Of a stretch of 64,000 bases of DNA, positions 34,384 through 46,202 are shown piece after piece. A program made the position numbers and the translations under genes. The DNA lies in NCBI RefSeq assembly GCF_012489685.1, contig NC_080043.1:32396743-32460742 (forward strand), in the 5' to 3' direction. Under the pieces are notes generated by a model that worked only from the letters and a program-made list of their open reading frames with translations, had not been told where the DNA came from and ran no database searches. The stretch comes from Lotus japonicus. Its lineage: Eukaryota; Streptophyta; Magnoliopsida; Fabales; Fabaceae. How positions within the stretch are numbered: position 1 is the stretch's first letter; every line of letters starts with the position of its first letter.

Positions 34384-36476
34384 ATGGTTTCATCTGGTAG
34401 ATTGTTCAACAGGGAAAGAACTCTTCATCAGATCCTTGGAGGTGGTCAAGGTATGCCATTTTCTCATTGATTTGATTAAAGTTCTTAACTTCATTGATAA
34501 TAGCTATATGAGGTGTGCTTGTATCTGTTGTCTTCTAGTTTTTTTTTTGTTTTAATCAATGCAATGCTTCAATGCAGTTGCAGATATAATACTGTGGAGG
34601 AGGAAGAATCTGACTGTGTGGATATTGTTGGTCACACTAGCTGCTTGGGTTGTGTTTGAAAGATCTGGTTATACTCTTTTGTCTCTTGTTTCAAATGTTC
34701 TCCTCCTCCTCATTGTCATTCTTTTTCTTTGGGCCAAATCAGCAGCAATTCTCAACAGGTAGTAATATTCACACTAATTGTGTTTCCTTTGGGTATCATT
34801 GACTTGCATCTTCTTCCCTTGTGCTGTTTTGAAACCTGAAGTGTGTAAGAATGATAAAGCATATATAGGTAGATGATTGGTACTTCAATTTAGATTCTGA
34901 TCTGAAGTTATTATGTCTTCTAGTAATTTGACTTTATTTATTGGTCCAAAGCCATTCCTTTTAGTAGCTGTAGTTTGTGTAACATGTTTAGCACCTTGAT
35001 GCAGCATCATTGCTATGCCTGCTTCTCTTGCTTGATCAGCACCAAAAATTTTCTGTTGTCCAACTCCACTCACTATCCTTTCTGCTCCAGAACTTTAGGC
35101 AACACAAGAATCTACTATTGAAAAGCACTTTCCCACTCCGGTTTGCTAGTTATATCCCTTAACTGGAGATCAATGTAGCATAGGGAATCAAGACCAGATA
35201 TTTACATTTAGTTAAAGTTCATATTGGTTCTGAAGATCCAGATACCTTATTTGTATCTCTTATTTCCTGTAAAAAAATAAATAGTCCTTAAACTAATTAA
35301 GTCTAGTCACTGTACATTGAGTACTATGGAAATATGTAGAGTAAGACATTTATTTGGTCCTCCAAGGAGTAGGTTGTAACTACATTAGTTCTTCATAGAT
35401 TTTAGTCACCAAATTAGTCTTCAAAGATAATGTCATGATATCCTTCAAAGCTACAAAATGGTCACTAATAGTGTGTTTGGTTTAAGCTTTCACAACCCAA
35501 TTTAGTTTCTAAAATCTATTATAGCAAGAAGCAACAAGTGTAGCTTTTCAGTAGAAGTGCATTGGCTTTTGTGTCCGTCACTTAACCAAAAAGATGCTTC
35601 ATGAGACCTTTCCTTTAAAAAGATGCTTAGTTTTGACACCCTAGTACTGGTATTAGCATTCATCATTCTTAACATGCCATGTTTTGTAATTTGCTCCCAT
35701 AATTTTTGGGTTCCAAGTTCCAACAACACATAGATGTGAATGGTTTACAGATTATCAACAAAATTTACAAAACCAAGTTAAACTGTTATTTTACTTTTGA
35801 CAGACCTGCTCCACCTCTACCACAGTTGCACCTATCAGATGAAATGGCAAATGAAGTAGTAACTTTTATCCAGACCAGAGTTAATAATCTGTTTTCAGTT
35901 TCTCAAGATATTGTTCTGGGTAAAGACTCAAGGCTGTTTCTGAAAGTAGCTGCTTGCCTCTCCTTAATTTCTGTTGTTGGTGGCTTGACTGATTTCCTTA
36001 CCCTGGCATATACAAGTAAGTTTGCAAGCATCTTTAGATTTGGAAATTCTTCTTTATGTCAAAATCAATTATGGGAATTAGCTTCAGGATGCCAGAATTG
36101 ATTGAGGTAAAATAACTGATCAAAACATGCTATCAGAATCAATTAGTGTTTGTTTGGATACTAGTTAAGTTCAACGTGAGTGCAAACATCTGTTTGCGCT
36201 AGTGTTAACAGATATCCAAACATAGTTTTAGTCTCCAGTTTTTCATAATGAAGTAGCACATTAATGAAAAAGCATTTGTTTTTGTTGTGGTTTGATTATG
36301 TGGCAGGTCTCTTAATTGTTCTTACTCTTCCAGCACTCTATGATAGATGTGAAGATTACATAGATCGATATGTGTTGAAGTGCTACAGCAAACTTTGCCA
36401 ATTGTATGTTAAAATAAATGAAGAATATGTTAGTAAAGTCCGATATTGGATTCTGGAGAAGAAAAAGTTGAGCTGA
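34384..36476 (+). CDS. Reticulon-like protein (RTNLB family), four exons
   Basis: Exons 34384-34450, 34578-34758, 35804-36015 and 36307-36476 join with gt/ag borders to 209 residues. The start MVSSGRLFNRERTLHQILGG matches the usual plant reticulon entry (HxxLGGG then ADIILWRRK). Two long hydrophobic hairpins (about residues 34-80 and 127-165) are separated by a hydrophilic loop that begins PPLPQLHLSDEMA. The C-terminal tail is short and basic (EKKKLS). Reticulons wedge into the ER membrane and shape tubules. The protein is intact and close to the normal family size. The hydrophobic pattern and motif are seen directly; the ER role is known for the family. Confidence 0.92.
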
Positions 36477-37058
36477 ATTTGTTTTTTCACAAGCATTTTG
36501 ATGAGTTCTTTGATTACTCTTTTAAAACATTCCTTACATAATTATTGGTGAGATTGTGAATGTGAGTTTAGGGGATGGTATCTTCAACCCCTTAAAAAAT
36601 ATAGCTTCTTCCTTTCACATTTTCTGACTTCAATGATGGGTTCCCCCTTGGTACATAATGAAGGAACTCTTAAGCTCGACGTGTTCTCCACTAAGGTTAG
36701 GGTGTAAAGATCAGTCCTTAAGTTTGGGAAAATATTTATTTTATTTTCTATTTTTAACAATGATCAATATTGTTCTAAGATCTTTGACCAACTTAAAAAG
36801 TGTGATTGGACATAGAAAGCACAATCGCGATAAATGAGACATGACCAATGTAATCAAAGGAGTACCATTACCATAAAATATACCTCGAGGGAAACATGCC
36901 ATTGTAAATTCAGAACTAAAGTAAGTAAAGTTCCAAAGATCTTAACTCTAGAATGCAAGCTAGAAGTAAAATAACCACAACTTGACAGTAAAACTAGTAA
37001 TGTTCATTTTCCATTGCAATCCTCTAGCATATCTCGCGCAAGCATCAGAGAGGTAAAC
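36477..37058. other. Spacer between convergent reticulon and DUF674 genes
   Basis: The two genes converge here, so this should hold both 3' ends. No other feature seen. Confidence 0.6.
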
Positions 37059-38769
37059 TCATTTCTCCTCCTTAACTTCAGTTAACAAGTGCCTAAGCCC
37101 ATTTGTGAGAGCAGATTTGGAAGTTAAAGATGCCTTCAATATGCTGAGACACTGCACCACAACAACAATGTAAAATGAACAACTGGATTAGAAATTTAAA
37201 ATCAATGTAAAAATGAGGCAATAAATTTTACACTTTGTTACCTCCTTGATGCCAATGGTGACGGTTTTTTCCTTCATGTCACTCAGATTAGTCTTTAAAT
37301 GGTTGAGAAACTGTAAAGCTGAAATTGGAGACATGGGGGTTAGGACCAAGTCATCTGTAGCCATGTACATTCCTGGTCCCTTGACAAAACCTTCAGGGCT
37401 GCTTCCCATGAAATTAGAAAAAATCATGTTCATGTTTTCAAAATTTCCACGGGCACCACGACAGTCAGTTATAATAAATTGATCATGTGTAACACTTTCT
37501 CTAAGAGTAGAATATCGATAATGGCAACAATATTCTAAATCATTGGGAGCATGGATTGGCAGTATCTTCTTTCATAATTTTAGATGAGGGGCCAGATGAG
37601 GATCAACAAGCCTGTTCTTCACTTCATTCCACTCAAAATATTTTGCATCTAAATCAGCTATGCTCTTATATAATCCATCAATGCTGCCCATAGAACAATT
37701 TCTACCTAACATACGTACGTACTGTTCCACCCAAAGGGAAGGTGAGAAAACATAGAAGTAATTCGGCAAAATCTTCTTCTCCTTGAGCATATATTATCTT
37801 GTTATCTGATTTTCTTATAGCTAATGTCAGCTTGATTTGGAAATTAAAGCACTATTTTTTTAGCACTACATGGAGAAAAAGTTGACATCTCATGGAATGG
37901 TTTCTTTCTTAAGAACAAATCCGTCAGAGTTGTCTTTGAGAGCAAAGAATATTTCAGCAGATCCAGTACCTGTATAGAATAGAATACTAAATCAATAAAA
38001 AGATCATACAGCAAAGGAGCAAGTAGAGAAAGTAATAAACAGAAGAGTAAAGATATTTAGACATCCAAACGGTGCAGATATTTAATAGACACTCATTTTT
38101 CCTTTGTACTATCAATCATTTCCCTTAACAAAAACCAATCATTTACATGACCTTTTCTGTAGTCACATTCACAATCATTTCCTTTGCTGAACTTATGTTT
38201 TTTACTCCAAAATTCTGGAGAAACCCCAGGTTTGTATAGGAAGAGTTTGCCATGACAATCAGATCATCAGTGATGATATAAGTGGGAAAACCGTTAACAA
38301 ACCCTTTGCAGAAATCGTTTAGGAAAACCGGACGGGACAGATGATGATACCCACAGTCGCATAAACCCCCAGGCGAAGTTCTTAAATATCTATGCTTGCA
38401 GGAGCCAAAATCCGGAGTTATGAAGTACTTTTTAGGCTCAGTGTCATCAATATTAAGCTTAAGAGTACTGCAATAGCATGATTTTCTTGGCTTTAACAGC
38501 GTTTCTTTCCATGTCACTGTCCACATAGACTCAGGGTCAAAATTTTCCGCACTTTGATAAAGTGTATTCAGACAACCAACAGTAATTGGCCCAATGTTGG
38601 ATTCTTTCTGCACAAGTCTTGCAATGGTTGCCAAAGGCAGTGTTAAGATGCTACAGAGAATGTCCACAAAGTCCTTCTTTGCTTCAGCAAACAAAACTTC
38701 GTTGGTCTCCTCATTTACCAGAAGCTTCAATGATACTTGCTTCTCTGTTTGAGTAGTAGCAGCAGCCAT
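37059..38769 (-). pseudogene. DUF674 family gene with two tandem domains, broken in the second
   Basis: Exon 1 (38769-38152) reads QVSLKLLVNEETNEVLFAEA, ..TVGCLNTLYQSAENFD.., ..CDCGYHHLSRPVF.., ..GFPTYIITDDLIVM.. Exon 2 from 37969 continues VLDLLKYSLLSKTTLTDLFL and closes the first DUF674 domain. A second domain begins near 37837 (KLTLAIRKSDNKIIYAQGEE), shifts frame near 37735, meets an in-frame TGA at 37574-37572 where Arg is expected (LKL-stop-KKILP), continues to GFVKGPGMYMATDDLVLTPM and ends with exon 37151-37059 (CLSILKASLTSKSALTNGL). A third break lies between the two domains near 37850. A 247-residue one-domain product ending at 37844 is still possible. The family is common in plants and has no known function. 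Confidence 0.8.
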
Positions 38770-39328
38770 TCTAGCAAACTAGAAAACCTGAAACAGAAAG
38801 GCTAGAAAGTTAGAAGTTTTATCTTCAAAACTTGAAACCAAGTTCTTCTATTGCCAATGACTTTTCTAGACGCTTAGAGCATTCATATATACTCCTCTAT
38901 GCAGCATGAGATTGCACCACTTCACTCAGTGATCTAGTCTTCTTGGTAAGTTAAATTATTTATTGCTTATTTAATATGAATTTTGAAATTAGTGTTTGTA
39001 TTCTTTGCATGTGGAGAATAACAATTATGTATGGTACATAATGGTAGTGGTAATTAATTACCCCTCTAAGTCTGTAGCTATTCACGACAATGTATAGAAC
39101 TGCAGATAAATGTGAGCATTTGATAGACGACCTTTACATTTCCCAGAAGTTGATTAGACGGATAAATTAATTACCGGTTTAGATTAGGATCACTTATTAC
39201 TTATTAGTATCAAAAGAAGTGTGCTTTTCAATGAAGAAGCCAGGTGGACGACCACGAGTGAATTACTTGGGACAAGTAAATTAATTAATTTTCTTTATGA
39301 CTTTGTTTTCGGTATTTTTAACACAATA
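38770..39328. other. Upstream flank of the DUF674 gene
   Basis: The leader and probable promoter of the minus-strand DUF674 gene lie here. No clear TATA box was fixed and no other feature seen. Confidence 0.5.
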
Positions 39329-39726
39329 GAACATCTTCAATGCACGGTTCTTAGTTCTTATTTTGGAGTTAAGAACTAAGAACTAAGAACTTTACCATTG
39401 TAGGTGCTGACATGGACTCTTTAGTTCTTAAACATAAGAACTTAGTTCTTATAAAATGAGTTTTGCTTTTTGAGTTCTTAGCTTAAAATATTAATTATTT
39501 ATCTCTAATCCAAATTACTTTATTACTTTATGAGTTTTGTTTTATTACTTTATGAAAATAAAAAATATAAATAATGTGGTTGGTAGGACCAAATGAATAG
39601 TGGTAAGAACTAAGAACTTATGGTTGGAGCAAAATTGCTTGAGAGTTGCTTAAACACATGTGGCAATATGAGCTCACATGAATAGTGCTAAGAACTAAGA
39701 AATAAGAACTAGCATTGGAGATGCTC
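39329..39726. mobile_element. MITE with ttcttagttctta arrays
   Basis: The left end gaacatcttcaatgc matches the reversed right end gagcatctccaatgc, a widespread plant MITE terminus type. Both arms carry runs of agaactaagaactaag or its complement, so the element folds back. About 398 bp, no coding. Target duplication not clear. Confidence 0.7.
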
Positions 39727-40757
39727 TTATCATGAGTATTTTTTTATACTATCAATGCATAGTAATTAGAAACAGTGCCTCAATCACAATGGCTCTACTA
39801 GGGTCATAGGGGCTCTTGTGACGACAACTAGTGGTGAAGGGCAGGAGGGTTCAATGGAGCAGGTTAGAGGTGAAGACGGTCATGGCGCACAAATCATTAC
39901 AATATTTTTCATTTCAAGTAAGGTCGTAAGGATATGGACAAATGTTGCAAGAAGGTATTTACCTTATGATAAAATATGAATACATGTAACAAGTCCAGCA
40001 GCCACAGTTGATAAAGTTGATAACACAGACTCAGACATGGACACAGGATGCGGATACAGGCAGGAGCGGTGACACGGTTAAAATCCAAAAAGTAGGCTAT
40101 GGGGACACGACATAATTTTTTTTTTTCAATAAGCAACAAGGTCATATGTTCATAAAATTAAGAGAACATGAGACAAGTTAAGGTTTATATATTAACCTTT
40201 CCAATGTTAAAATACAAGTTAATCTTTTTAGTATGACCAACTTACAACTTCAATCTTATGTCAATGAGCTTCACAAAAAAATACTAATAAGCCTCATTTT
40301 GCAAGTTAAGCACTTTATCTCCATAAAAAGTAGGGGAGTTGTTATTAGAACCCCCCTCCCCTCCCCCCACATCCATTCCAACCCCTCCCTAAAGTGCAAA
40401 AAGTCTTAAATACCCTTTTAAAATAACTCCCCAAAACCACCCCACCACCCCACTTAATTCATTTAAAAAATTCTCTCCTTCAAAACCTCCCAAAACCCCC
40501 AAACCCAGACCCCATTTCATTCACAACCACCTTTCGTCCACCTTTCTTCATCAACTCCTCATATCACCATCATTTTCCTCATCTCCGACTACCCAACTCT
40601 CCGCCGCGAACGCCACCGCCATTGCCACCGCGAGTTGCTTCGTTCGCCACCGCCGGAGTGCTCTGTCGACCACCGTTGTAGTCGCGCCCAACCTCCACCC
40701 CATTTCTTACTCGTCGCAATCTGGTACGCACTCGACTAGACCTATCAGTTATGTATC
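39727..40757. other. Spacer with C-rich stretch, no gene seen
   Basis: About 40340-40740 is unusually C-rich (cccccctcccctcccc, then ccaccgccattgccaccg) and resembles a gene leader, but no ORF follows. It leads into the palindrome array at 40758. Confidence 0.45.
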
Positions 40758-40932
40758 GTATCGCACTTTAAGGTGCGATAGCAACGCACCTTGAAAGTAC
40801 GATAGCAACGACCTTCAAAGTGCATTTATAACGCTCCTTGAAAGTGCGTTAGCTAACGTTATTAACACACCTTCAAAAGTGTGACTGAAGCACACTTTGA
40901 AAGTGCAACTCCAACGCACTGTGAAAGTGCGT
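40758..40932. repeat. Array of about seven imperfect palindromes (aacgcac..tgaaagtgcgtt type)
   Basis: Units near 22-24 bp each contain cttt.aaggtgc and its complement in varying order: cgcactttaaggtgcg, gcaccttgaaagt, ccttcaaagtgc, ctccttgaaagtgcg, caccttcaaaagtgtg, cacactttgaaagtgc, gcactgtgaaagtgcg. Each unit can form a small hairpin. This looks like decayed subterminal repeats of a DNA transposon, but no terminus was found. Confidence 0.7.
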
Positions 40933-40992
40933 TTTCTATCAGTGACTTTCAAAGCTGCAATTCCTTTCTCCCATTTATCTTTTGAGTTTTAT

Positions 40993-41159
40993 TGTAAGAT
41001 TGGATACTCTCACTACAAATTGTGTGTGAGGTAGACAATATTATTTATAATAATGAAAGTACATAATATGCTAAGAATATTCTTAGGCATATAACAAAAT
41101 AAGTCAATAAATAAATAAAGAAATATCACGTAGGATATTATGCCTATTTATCTCTAACA
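40993..41159 (-). repeat. Short LTR (167 bp) of a minus-strand copia element
   Basis: On the minus strand it starts tgttagagataaataggc right after the polypurine tract cgggggg (41166-41160) and ends ccaatcttaca. Standard tg/ca termini. Only this copy is present because the element's other side is truncated. Confidence 0.75.
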
Positions 41160-42420
41160 CCCCCCCGTCAGGCTTAGCGTTGGATTAAGACCAACTCGAA
41201 GCTTGGATCTAAAAAGGTCAAACAACGGACGAGGCAACGCCTTAGTGAAAATATCAGCAAGCTGGAGAGAAGTGAGCACATGACTAACAACTAATCGACC
41301 AGAGGAAACCAGCTCACAAACGAAGTGACAATCCAAGTCAATGTGTTTGGCATGCTTATGAGCAACGAGATTCTGAGCCATAAACAAAGCACTCTGGTTA
41401 TCACTAAGAAGAAGAGGAGTCGCTGATAACCGAACACAAAGCTCATGTAAAAGATTAAGCAACCAAACTAGCTCAGAAACAGTATTAGCCATAGCTCGGT
41501 ACTCAGATTCACAACTAGAGCGAGCAACAATAGGTTGTTTCTTGGCACTCCAAGACAAAAGATTATCACCAAGAAAATAGCGTAGTCATAAGTAGAGCGG
41601 CGAGTGTCCGTGCAGCGAGTGTCCGTGCAGCGAGCCCATTCTGCATGAATGTAACCAAGAACAACGGGGGAAGAGGTACGACGAAACGTAAGACCAAAGT
41701 GTTGTGTGCCACACACATAACGAAGAATTCGTTTTACAGCCTGAAAATGATCCACAGTCGGAGCCTGAAGGAACTGACTAACTGTGTTAACAACATAGGA
41801 CAAGTCAGGGCGAGTAATAGTCAAACACTGCAAGGCCCTGAGTAAGCCTCACCAAAACTGACAAGATGAGAACCAGCAGCCAAGGGTGTGGAAACATGAC
41901 TGGCCTCAAGCATCATAGCACGATAAAGCAAATCATGTGCATATTTGGCATGTCCCAAGAACAAGCCATCAGCAGTGTAAGTGATCTCAAGACCAAGGAA
42001 GTAGCCAAGCTTACCCAGATACTTAATGGCGAACTCCGCATTAAGACGAGCAATAAACTGTGTCAGAAAAGATGGATCACTACCAGTAAGAATGATGTCA
42101 TCTACATACACAAGAAGATAAATAGTGATATGTCCTTTGTAGAAAAAGAACAAGAAGGGATCAGCCCAACTACACGAAAAACCATAACGCATGAGAAAAT
42201 AGCTCAAGCGCTGAAACCAAGCACGATGCGCTTGTTTGAGGCCGTAGAGGGCCTTGTTAAACCGACACACATGAGTCGGGAAACGAGGATCAACAAATCC
42301 AAGAGGCTGCTCCATAAAAACAGTTTCAGTGAGATGATCATGGAGGAAAGCATTTTTGACAACCAACTGATGAAGCTGCCAATCATTAAGCACGATAAGA
42401 GATAAAATAAGGCGTACAAT
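41160..42420 (-). mobile_element. Truncated Ty1-copia element (RT and RNase H), frameshifted
   Basis: The minus strand encodes reverse transcriptase from LVVKNAFLHDHLTETVFMEQ through YGLKQAHRAWFQRL and LVYVDDIILTGSDPSF (42393 to about 41821). The frame then shifts and RNase H follows: TITRPDLSYVVNTVSQFLQA, the core from WSAKKQPIVARSSCESEY, LSDNQSALFMA and HKHAKHIDLDCHFV. A short tandem duplication (ccgtgcagcgagtgt-type, about 41605-41640) garbles the first RNase H Asp region (CDAEWA-type reads IHAEWARC). Everything upstream of mid-RT is missing. The cut edge coincides with the left edge of the segmental duplication. Confidence 0.9.
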
Positions 42421-42429
42421 ACATCAAAC

Positions 42430-43632
42430 AAAACATGAAGCTAATATATACAACATGAATTCTTCCATATCAATTGTGAGAAAGCTAACTCGCTCTCAAG
42501 ACAATTTTATTTTAGAAATTTCAAGCACATATTAAATTTTGTAGATAGTTTAAATTTTCACTGGACCAAATCTATTCCAAATTCTTGTAGAATAAGTTCT
42601 GGAAGTTTACTTTAACAAATATAATGGCGTTTTGAAGCAGCTACCACCTACCGGTTTCTTGAAGAATTTAAGAACCTATGATTCTAAGCTTATTTAGCCA
42701 TCTACAGATTTACTATGGACAGTTTCCTTCTCCATACTTCATCAAAAGTTCCATTTTCAGAAACCAAATTCTTCTTCCTTAATACCTAAAAAACTATCAA
42801 TATCCCAAAATACATCTTTCAACATGCTATTTTTAGACCATCCAACAACCACCAACTTGGTCCCTTATCATTATCATATTATTACTAGTGAACCACATAC
42901 TACAAAGTATAAGTGTACAACAGTACATTCAGTAACCATTAAATCCACCAATTTTCCATCATTATTCTATCCTAAGATCCTAGTCTATTATGCCGATGTT
43001 ATATTCTGCTTCCATGATGGTCCCAAATAAGCTTTAACCATAAAAAACTGCAACAAGTCACTATTAGGCTACTCCTGCATCAATATCAGATGCTTAGTGT
43101 TTCTAAACAATCACAAAGCCTACAACTCAATCTCGCTGAATCCATCAAGATAAGAGCATTATTACTAACAACATGCTAAGAAGTAACAAACTTGCAAAAG
43201 AAAAATGTACCCCCTAAAGAACAGTACATTTGATTAAGCTAATAGAAAATCAAATTAATGTGCTACACCTGCCAAAATCTTCCATACCAATGGAAAAACT
43301 ACAATTTTGTTTACAATTCTACATGAAAACAAGAAGCAACTAGCAATCCAGAACAAAAACAGCAAAAGGGCACATTTCACATGATGTAATGGCAAGAAAA
43401 TAAACATTATATAGTTATTATCTTTATTGTCATTTATGAGTTTCAGTCTTTCAGCATTCAAAACCAGCACCAAACACAACAATTCTATGAACAACAACTA
43501 TGATACATCGAGTCAAAATAGACCCTAAAGTTACAACATTAGAGGCAATGATCAACCAATGACCCAAATGGGTCTACAAAGATAATGATTCAGAATAAGG
43601 GTAACATACAACCACAGAAAACACATCATCGC
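42430..43632. other. Downstream part of duplication copy 1, no further gene seen
   Basis: Short ORFs (42824-43030 +, 43255-43497 -) are shared with copy 2, but this follows from recent duplication rather than coding constraint. It probably includes the 3' untranslated region of the small protein gene. Confidence 0.45.
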
Positions 43633-44009
43633 TCAGCTGGAGCGCTTTGCAGAGGATGAGACCATGTTCCTCCAAAGGTAACGCCCACTGGCCATGTCCA
43701 CGAAGGTCCAGAACCCAGATTCTATTGCAGCCCTAACCTGAATCCCCAAATCTAGGGTTAATACAGAGAACCCAAAAAAACAAAAAGACATATATTTATG
43801 AAAATTGAAGCAAAAGGGTGAAATGGGTCAACCTTGGAATTTCCATTTGAAGAATCCTTTGAAGAATCTGCAACTTTGGGGTTCGCCAGAAGGGTAGAAA
43901 CAGCGTCGTCACCGTCGTCAACCAAAGGCTGAGCTCGGAGGTTTCTAAGAACGAAGAAACCGGTGAGAGTTGCAGACAAGAAAACCAGAATGATCCTCAG
44001 AGGACACAT
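43633..44009 (-). CDS. Small conserved plant protein, one membrane segment (copy 1, intact)
   Basis: Exon 1 is 44009-43833 (MCPLRIILVFLSATLTGFFV, then LRNLRAQPLVDDGDDA) and exon 2 is 43737-43633 (VRAAIESGFWTFVDMASGRY, then LWRNMVSSSAKRSS-stop). gt/ag intron, 93 residues. An N-terminal hydrophobic helix (about residues 5-21) could be a signal anchor. The conserved C-terminal ESGFWTFVDMASGRYLW motif is what I recall from short plant proteins sometimes labelled methyltransferase-related, though no methyltransferase domain is visible. Function unknown. Duplicate of the copy at 47414-51324, and the only intact one here. Confidence 0.72.
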
Positions 44010-44963
44010 GGTTGATGGTTCCTTCTTTTTTTGGGTTTTTCTCAATCCCCCTTGTTGAGAATGTGATTGAGAAATGTGAGTTTGCAGAAACCCAGAAATC
44101 AATGAGAGATTAACATTGATAAATGATAATGCCCTTCAATTTTAAAGTGATTTTGTTCAAATTATTGAAATAAAAAATGACTTTGAGGAGGCTTAGTGGG
44201 CACCCACTAGAAAAAGAAAAGCTACATGTGGTTGGTGGCTTCCTTCAAATGAAAATTTAGTCAAATTCTTCATAATGTTTATGATACTTAAAGTTGTTGG
44301 TTGCCATAGCCACAAAGTTTGACAATGAAAATGAATATATTATGCCAACTAATGTTTCCTATGACTTACAGATAATTTTTTTTAGCACAAATTAACAAAT
44401 TTCTTGTTTAAATTTATTTTTTAATGATGGTGATAGGGAGAGATTTTAATTTACACCTGAGTCCTGAACTGAAGCTAACATTTTTTTTGGGTATTATTTG
44501 CAATTGCTGGATATTCATCCCTCATTTAGTTAAATAAAATCCGTTGAGCCTGCCTATAAATGGTTGTTCAAGATAGGAGTTGAGAGCTTCAAGCAGCACC
44601 ACATCCCTAGGAGCACTAGAATAGGTAGCATGAGTCAAAGCAAGACTTCATCCTCTCAATCCAGCAATGAGAAAAGAAAGGTCTTTGTCCCAAAAGAACA
44701 GAAGTAGCATTTCCCTTCCGCTGGACATGCACTTCATCTTAAATAGTAGCACCAATCTCTAAGGCTTGAAACAATAGACCGAAACGATGTAGCATGGTGA
44801 ACTTTTATTGCAGCTGTTGATTTCAATTTAAATTAGATGGACGGTTCAGATTTTAAAATTTGACCTTGCCAACTTTTCAAGAAAATTGAGAGGTCCCATA
44901 TACCTCACTGTGACATTGGCACGACCAACCCTAGCCTCAAGGTGGGGGGGGGGGGGGAGTGCA

Positions 44964-45396
44964 GTCAATGATATAATCATTTGAAGAAACCCATAAACCG
45001 AAATGAAATGGATTATATATTTCACATAGAGAACTAACAACATCTGGCGTAACAAAAGGTATTACAAGGCAAGTCCAATCAAGAATTAGCTATGACACTA
45101 ACAAGAAGTCAATGATATAATCATTTGAAGAAACCCATAAACCGAAATGAAATGGATTATATATTTCACAAAGAGAACTAACAACAATCTGGCTTAACAA
45201 AAGGTATTAAAAGGCAAGTCCAATCAAGAATTAGCTATGACACTAACAAGAAGTCAATGATATAATCATTTGAAGAAACCCATAAACCGAAATGAAATGG
45301 ATTATATATTTCACATAGAGAACTAACTACAATCTGGCTTAACAAAAGGTATTAAAAGGAAAGTCCAATCAAGAATTAGCTATGACACTAACAAGG
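44964..45396. repeat. 145-bp minisatellite, three units (copy 1)
   Basis: gtcaatgatataatcattt starts units at 44964, 45108 and 45253 (periods 144 and 145). A long G run (about 44943-44958) lies just before the first unit. The same array in copy 2 has four units. Confidence 0.92.
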
Positions 45397-46202
45397 GGGA
45401 GCATATCTCATTTTTAATGTTTCACAACTTTGGAACCTCAACAGCCTTCATAATCAAGACAAGTTTCCATACTTGTTTGAGACAATCAGTGCTAGAAGAA
45501 AAAAACATTGACATGCCATTGCTTCCTAGAGGTGCATAAACTAGATAGACCACCAGGAACTTAGAACGATTATTTGAAAGTTGCATCATTCACTAATGTA
45601 TGAGTCATATATGTAGGACAATAGATCCAATTACCATAATGTGTCAAATATGATACTCGTAAAAAATTAGCCTCAGATAATATTTCACATTAGAGTCTAA
45701 CCATGCTTTACAATTCACTTGGCTAATATCTGAGACATGGGATATAAGAGAATCAAGGTAAGACAAGCTAAAGACTAAAAAATATTGACATTTTGGAAAT
45801 TTAGACTCTATTTGTCAGTTTATTTTTAATTTCTTGGTTGTTTTCAGCTAAAGAAATATTTTCATGGTCCCTGGTCCAAGATCTCGATTTCAAATGGATA
45901 TAATGACCCATGTTTGGATGCTTTTTTAAAAACAGAGTATTCTCATCTGACAAAAGATAGTGCAGAAAACTAATTTTGTCAAAAAAAGTTGATACCTGCT
46001 TCTGATTCTAGCAAATAGAGCAAAAGTATCATGGCATTTATCAAATATAATTTGACTAAGATACACCTAATATTGTGGAGTTGAGACCTAACTAATCACA
46101 CTCATATCCCCTTCATAAAAAGTGAGTTTGGCTAATCATATCAAACAAACAACTAACTGCACTTTGAAGCAACTACCTCAAACAAAAGTGAGTTTGGCTA
46201 AT
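45397..46202. other. Right part of duplication copy 1, no gene seen
   Basis: AT-rich, matches 52857-53657 in copy 2. No ORF or RNA gene was supported. Confidence 0.5.

Noticed and set aside
39990..40130. Minus-strand repeat-like frame around gtgtccatgtctgagtctg
   Set aside because: Resembles a common plant genomic low-complexity segment, but I could not define borders or a family.
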